NCBI GenBank assembly: GCA_003516955.1
Contig: DPBN01000167.1
Span: 1-8,040, forward strand
Direction: 5' to 3'
From: Armatimonadota bacterium
Lineage (GTDB): Bacteria > Armatimonadota > Fimbriimonadia > Fimbriimonadales > Fimbriimonadaceae
DNA length: 8,040 bases
A program made the translations under genes and the position numbers. Below are positions 5,919 through 8,040 of this stretch, piece after piece. Every line of letters begins with the position of its first letter. Positions within the stretch are counted from its first letter, which is position 1. The notes below the pieces were generated by a model. It was not told where the DNA came from, ran no database searches, and saw only the letters and a list, made by a program, of their open reading frames with translations.

Positions 5919-8040
5919 CTACGGCCTGGGCATCTCCTTGCCGTCCAGGCGCGCGGGGTGCGCCGCCACCGCGCGGTCGCGATCGTCCACCACCTTCGCG
6001 GTGAGGAAGAACACGATCTCGCTGCGCGTCTTCGAGTTCTCGGTCCGGCCGAACAGCTGGCCGAGGATCGGAAGGTCCTTCAGGATCGGGATGCCGTAGA
6101 ACGACTTGCGATCCTGCTCCTGGATCAGGCCTCCGATGGCGATCGTGTCGCCGCTCTTGATCGACGTGACCATCTTCGCTGACCGCTCGCTGGTCTGCGG
6201 GAGCTGTCCGCCTCCGGGCACCGGCGTGAAGCCCTTGAGGAACGTCAGCACCGGGTTGAAGTCCAGCACCACGTTGCCGTCGGCGCCGATCCGGGGCGTC
6301 AGCTTCAGCTGCACGCCGACGTTCACGGAGTTGGTAGTGACGGTCGTGCCGTTCTGGCTCGCCTGGATGGTCTCGATGTAGCGGATCACGTCGCCCACGA
6401 AGATCTCCGTGGGCCTGCCGTCGGTCGAGAGCACGTTGGGCCGGGCGATGACCTTGTTCTTCAGCGCGCCGCTGTCGAGCGTCGCGAGCACCGACCCGGT
6501 CGTGTCGGAGTCGAACTTCAGGTCGCTGGACACGTTCCCCGCGGTGTTCGCCGTGCCTCCTACGCTCTGGTTGACGCGGATCGCCTGCAGCGTGCCGCCG
6601 GTGAGCAGGTTCCAGTCCAGGCCGATCTTGAGCGCATCCTCCTTCGAGAGCTCCATCACGCGGAGCTCGATCGCCACCTGCTTGGGCGCGCTGTCGAGCA
6701 TCGCCAGCAGCTCCTGGGCGTCGGAGAGATCCGACTTCGTGCCCTGGAGCAGGAGCTTCATCGGCAGCGTCGAGGTCGGCCGCGACGTGGCCTCGGCCTT
6801 GTCCTTTCCGCCGGGCTCGCTCGGCTTGGAGCCGGACCCGGAGGTGATGGACCCGACCAGCGACGGGAAGACCGACGCGTACACGCCCGGAACCCGGGTT
6901 CGGAGCGCCTCGATCGCGTCCATCGGCTCGATGTGCTTCAGGTCGTACACGGCGTAGTGGCGCCGGGCCTCCTCCGCCGTGAGAGGATAGCGAACGCCGG
7001 TCACCGCGCAGATGGTCTGGTCCAGCTGCCGCGCGAAGTCGGAGATGCCCTCGAGGGCGTCCTTCGGGCCGGAGACGACGATCAGCGTCTGCGTCGGCGC
7101 GGCCGCCAGGTTGCTCCCGTTGGACTGCTGCGGGGCGCTCTCGCCCTGCATCGCCGGCTGCACGGCCCCCGGAGCAAACGACGCGCTGCCGCCCGGCTGG
7201 GGCACCTGCACGACGCTCTTCAGCTGCTCCTCGGTGAGCTGGTCCCGCACCGGCTCTCCGTTGATCGTGAAGGCGTTGCGGTTCGGGTTGCGGAGGCACA
7301 GGTTGTGGACGGCCTTGATGATCTCGTCCGACCGCTGGCTGTAGACGGGGATGACGACGTGGCCCATGCCCTCGCCGGCGACGCGGTTGCCGGCCTTGGC
7401 CAGCTGCCGGTCGAGGTCCGCTACGAACGCGGCGACCTCGTCGACCCGCTCCGGCGACCCGACGACCACCAGGTAGGTGGAGAGGCCCTCGCCCTTGCGC
7501 TCGGCCTTCAGCTCCACCTTGCTGGCGGAGGACCGGCCCTCGGTGCCGCTCTGGCCGCCCGCCGCGGCGCCGCCGGACGAGGATTCGCCGCCCTGCGCGT
7601 TCGGGCCGCCACCGGCCTGCTTGCCCCCGGAGCCGAGCTGCGACTCGGCCGTGCTCTTCTTGCCCACGTTCGTCTCGGCGCTGGTGCCGGCGAGGATCGC
7701 CTCGTTCTCGAGCACGATGTCGTACACGCCCTTGGACGTGAACTGCGGGAGGGCCTTGAACGCCGCGGCCTTGATCTGCACGCCCTCGCCGCTCAGCAGG
7801 CGCACGACGCGCGTTTCGCCTGCGGCCTCGGCCTTTCCGGCCAGCTGGGCCAGCGACTCGCTGAACCGCGCGGCGGTAGTCACCACGTAGGTCTGGCCGA
7901 CCCTCGCATACCGCAGGCCCGCCATCGTGGTCACCAGGTCGAGGGCCTCCGTGAGGCTCACCTTGGCCAGGGACACCGTGATGTTGCCGCTCACCTCGGG
8001 CGAAGTGACGATGTTGACCCCCGCCTCTCGGGCGATCGCC
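5919..8040 (-). CDS. Outer-membrane secretin (type IV pilus PilQ-like / type II secretion GspD-like), 5' end outside the window
   Basis: At least 706 residues are visible and the frame stays open through the right edge, so the N-terminus with signal peptide is missing. The GTG at 7994 is not the start: the codons before it (AIAREAGVNIVTSPE) complete a secretin STN-type domain, NIVTSPEVSGNITVSLAKV. Counting from the edge, further N-domains lie near residues 185-215, 227-260, 318-340 and 362-395. They are separated by low-complexity linkers rich in Gly, Ser, Pro, Ala and Gln. The pore-forming secretin domain covers about 450-683, with QVAIELRVMELS, IARPNVLSTDGRPTEIFVGD, VGVQLKLTPRI, SGDTIAIGGLIQEQ and the C-terminal signature IPILKDLPILGQLFGR followed by RSEIVFFLTAKVV. 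Secretins form the outer-membrane channel through which pili or secreted proteins pass. The STN-type start and overall layout favour a PilQ-like pilus secretin, but GspD is possible without the neighbours beyond the edge. Confidence 0.93.
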   Translation of the reverse strand, partial: AIAREAGVNIVTSPEVSGNITVSLAKVSLTEALDLVTTMAGLRYARVGQTYVVTTAARFSESLAQLAGKAEAAGETRVVRLLSGEGVQIKAAAFKALPQFTSKGVYDIVLENEAILAGTSAETNVGKKSTAESQLGSGGKQAGGGPNAQGGESSSGGAAAGGQSGTEGRSSASKVELKAERKGEGLSTYLVVVGSPERVDEVAAFVADLDRQLAKAGNRVAGEGMGHVVIPVYSQRSDEIIKAVHNLCLRNPNRNAFTINGEPVRDQLTEEQLKSVVQVPQPGGSASFAPGAVQPAMQGESAPQQSNGSNLAAAPTQTLIVVSGPKDALEGISDFARQLDQTICAVTGVRYPLTAEEARRHYAVYDLKHIEPMDAIEALRTRVPGVYASVFPSLVGSITSGSGSKPSEPGGKDKAEATSRPTSTLPMKLLLQGTKSDLSDAQELLAMLDSAPKQVAIELRVMELSKEDALKIGLDWNLLTGGTLQAIRVNQSVGGTANTAGNVSSDLKFDSDTTGSVLATLDSGALKNKVIARPNVLSTDGRPTEIFVGDVIRYIETIQASQNGTTVTTNSVNVGVQLKLTPRIGADGNVVLDFNPVLTFLKGFTPVPGGGQLPQTSERSAKMVTSIKSGDTIAIGGLIQEQDRKSFYGIPILKDLPILGQLFGRTENSKTRSEIVFFLTAKVVDDRDRAVAAHPARLDGKEMPRP

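Noticed and set aside
5410..7299. A 629-codon minus-strand open frame overlapping the secretin and RNase J genes
   Set aside because: It is out of frame with the secretin and antisense to RNase J, and its translation is Arg/Ala/Gly/Asp-rich without motifs.

Overview
This is a GC-rich bacterial chromosomal segment with six protein-coding genes. Two of them run off the window edges. Three clues point to a diderm (outer-membrane) bacterium: a secretin of the type IV pilus/type II secretion kind, a protein with a PEP-CTERM sorting tail (exosortase substrates are known from diderms), and ribonuclease J. Together with a corrinoid methyltransferase operon and a divergent UroD-type enzyme, they suggest a lineage such as Armatimonadota, or less likely Planctomycetota or a similar environmental phylum. 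This placement is inference; no rRNA or other marker lies in the window.

Layout. Positions 1-3179 hold a minus-strand operon, read from right to left: an MtaB-type methyltransferase (3179-1791), its cognate corrinoid protein (1782-1153), and a UroD-fold methyltransferase (1067 to beyond position 1). The first two genes are 8 bp apart, and the ribosome binding site of the second touches the stop codon of the first. The third gene follows an 85-bp gap that holds an 11-bp hairpin with a short T-rich tail. The expected chemistry is demethylation of a small methyl donor (methanol in the characterised MtaB enzymes) by the first protein, methyl transfer to cobalt on the second, and probably onward transfer by the third to an acceptor that is not known here.

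Positions 3180-3345 are a divergent control region. On its other side, plus strand, is a 253-residue secreted protein with a PEP-CTERM tail (3346-4107), followed by a 12-bp GC hairpin. Next comes ribonuclease J (4202-5851, GTG start). A 16-bp perfect hairpin (5857-5891) separates it from the convergent minus-strand secretin gene, whose 5' end lies beyond position 8040.

There is no gene-free stretch longer than about 170 bp. I see no tRNA, rRNA, CRISPR array, insertion sequence or phage signal. The GC-rich codon bias produces long open antisense frames under every real gene; these are not listed as genes. The most interesting part is the three-gene corrinoid methyl-transfer operon, because its terminal UroD-type enzyme departs from the known MtaA zinc motif and its methyl acceptor cannot be read from the sequence.
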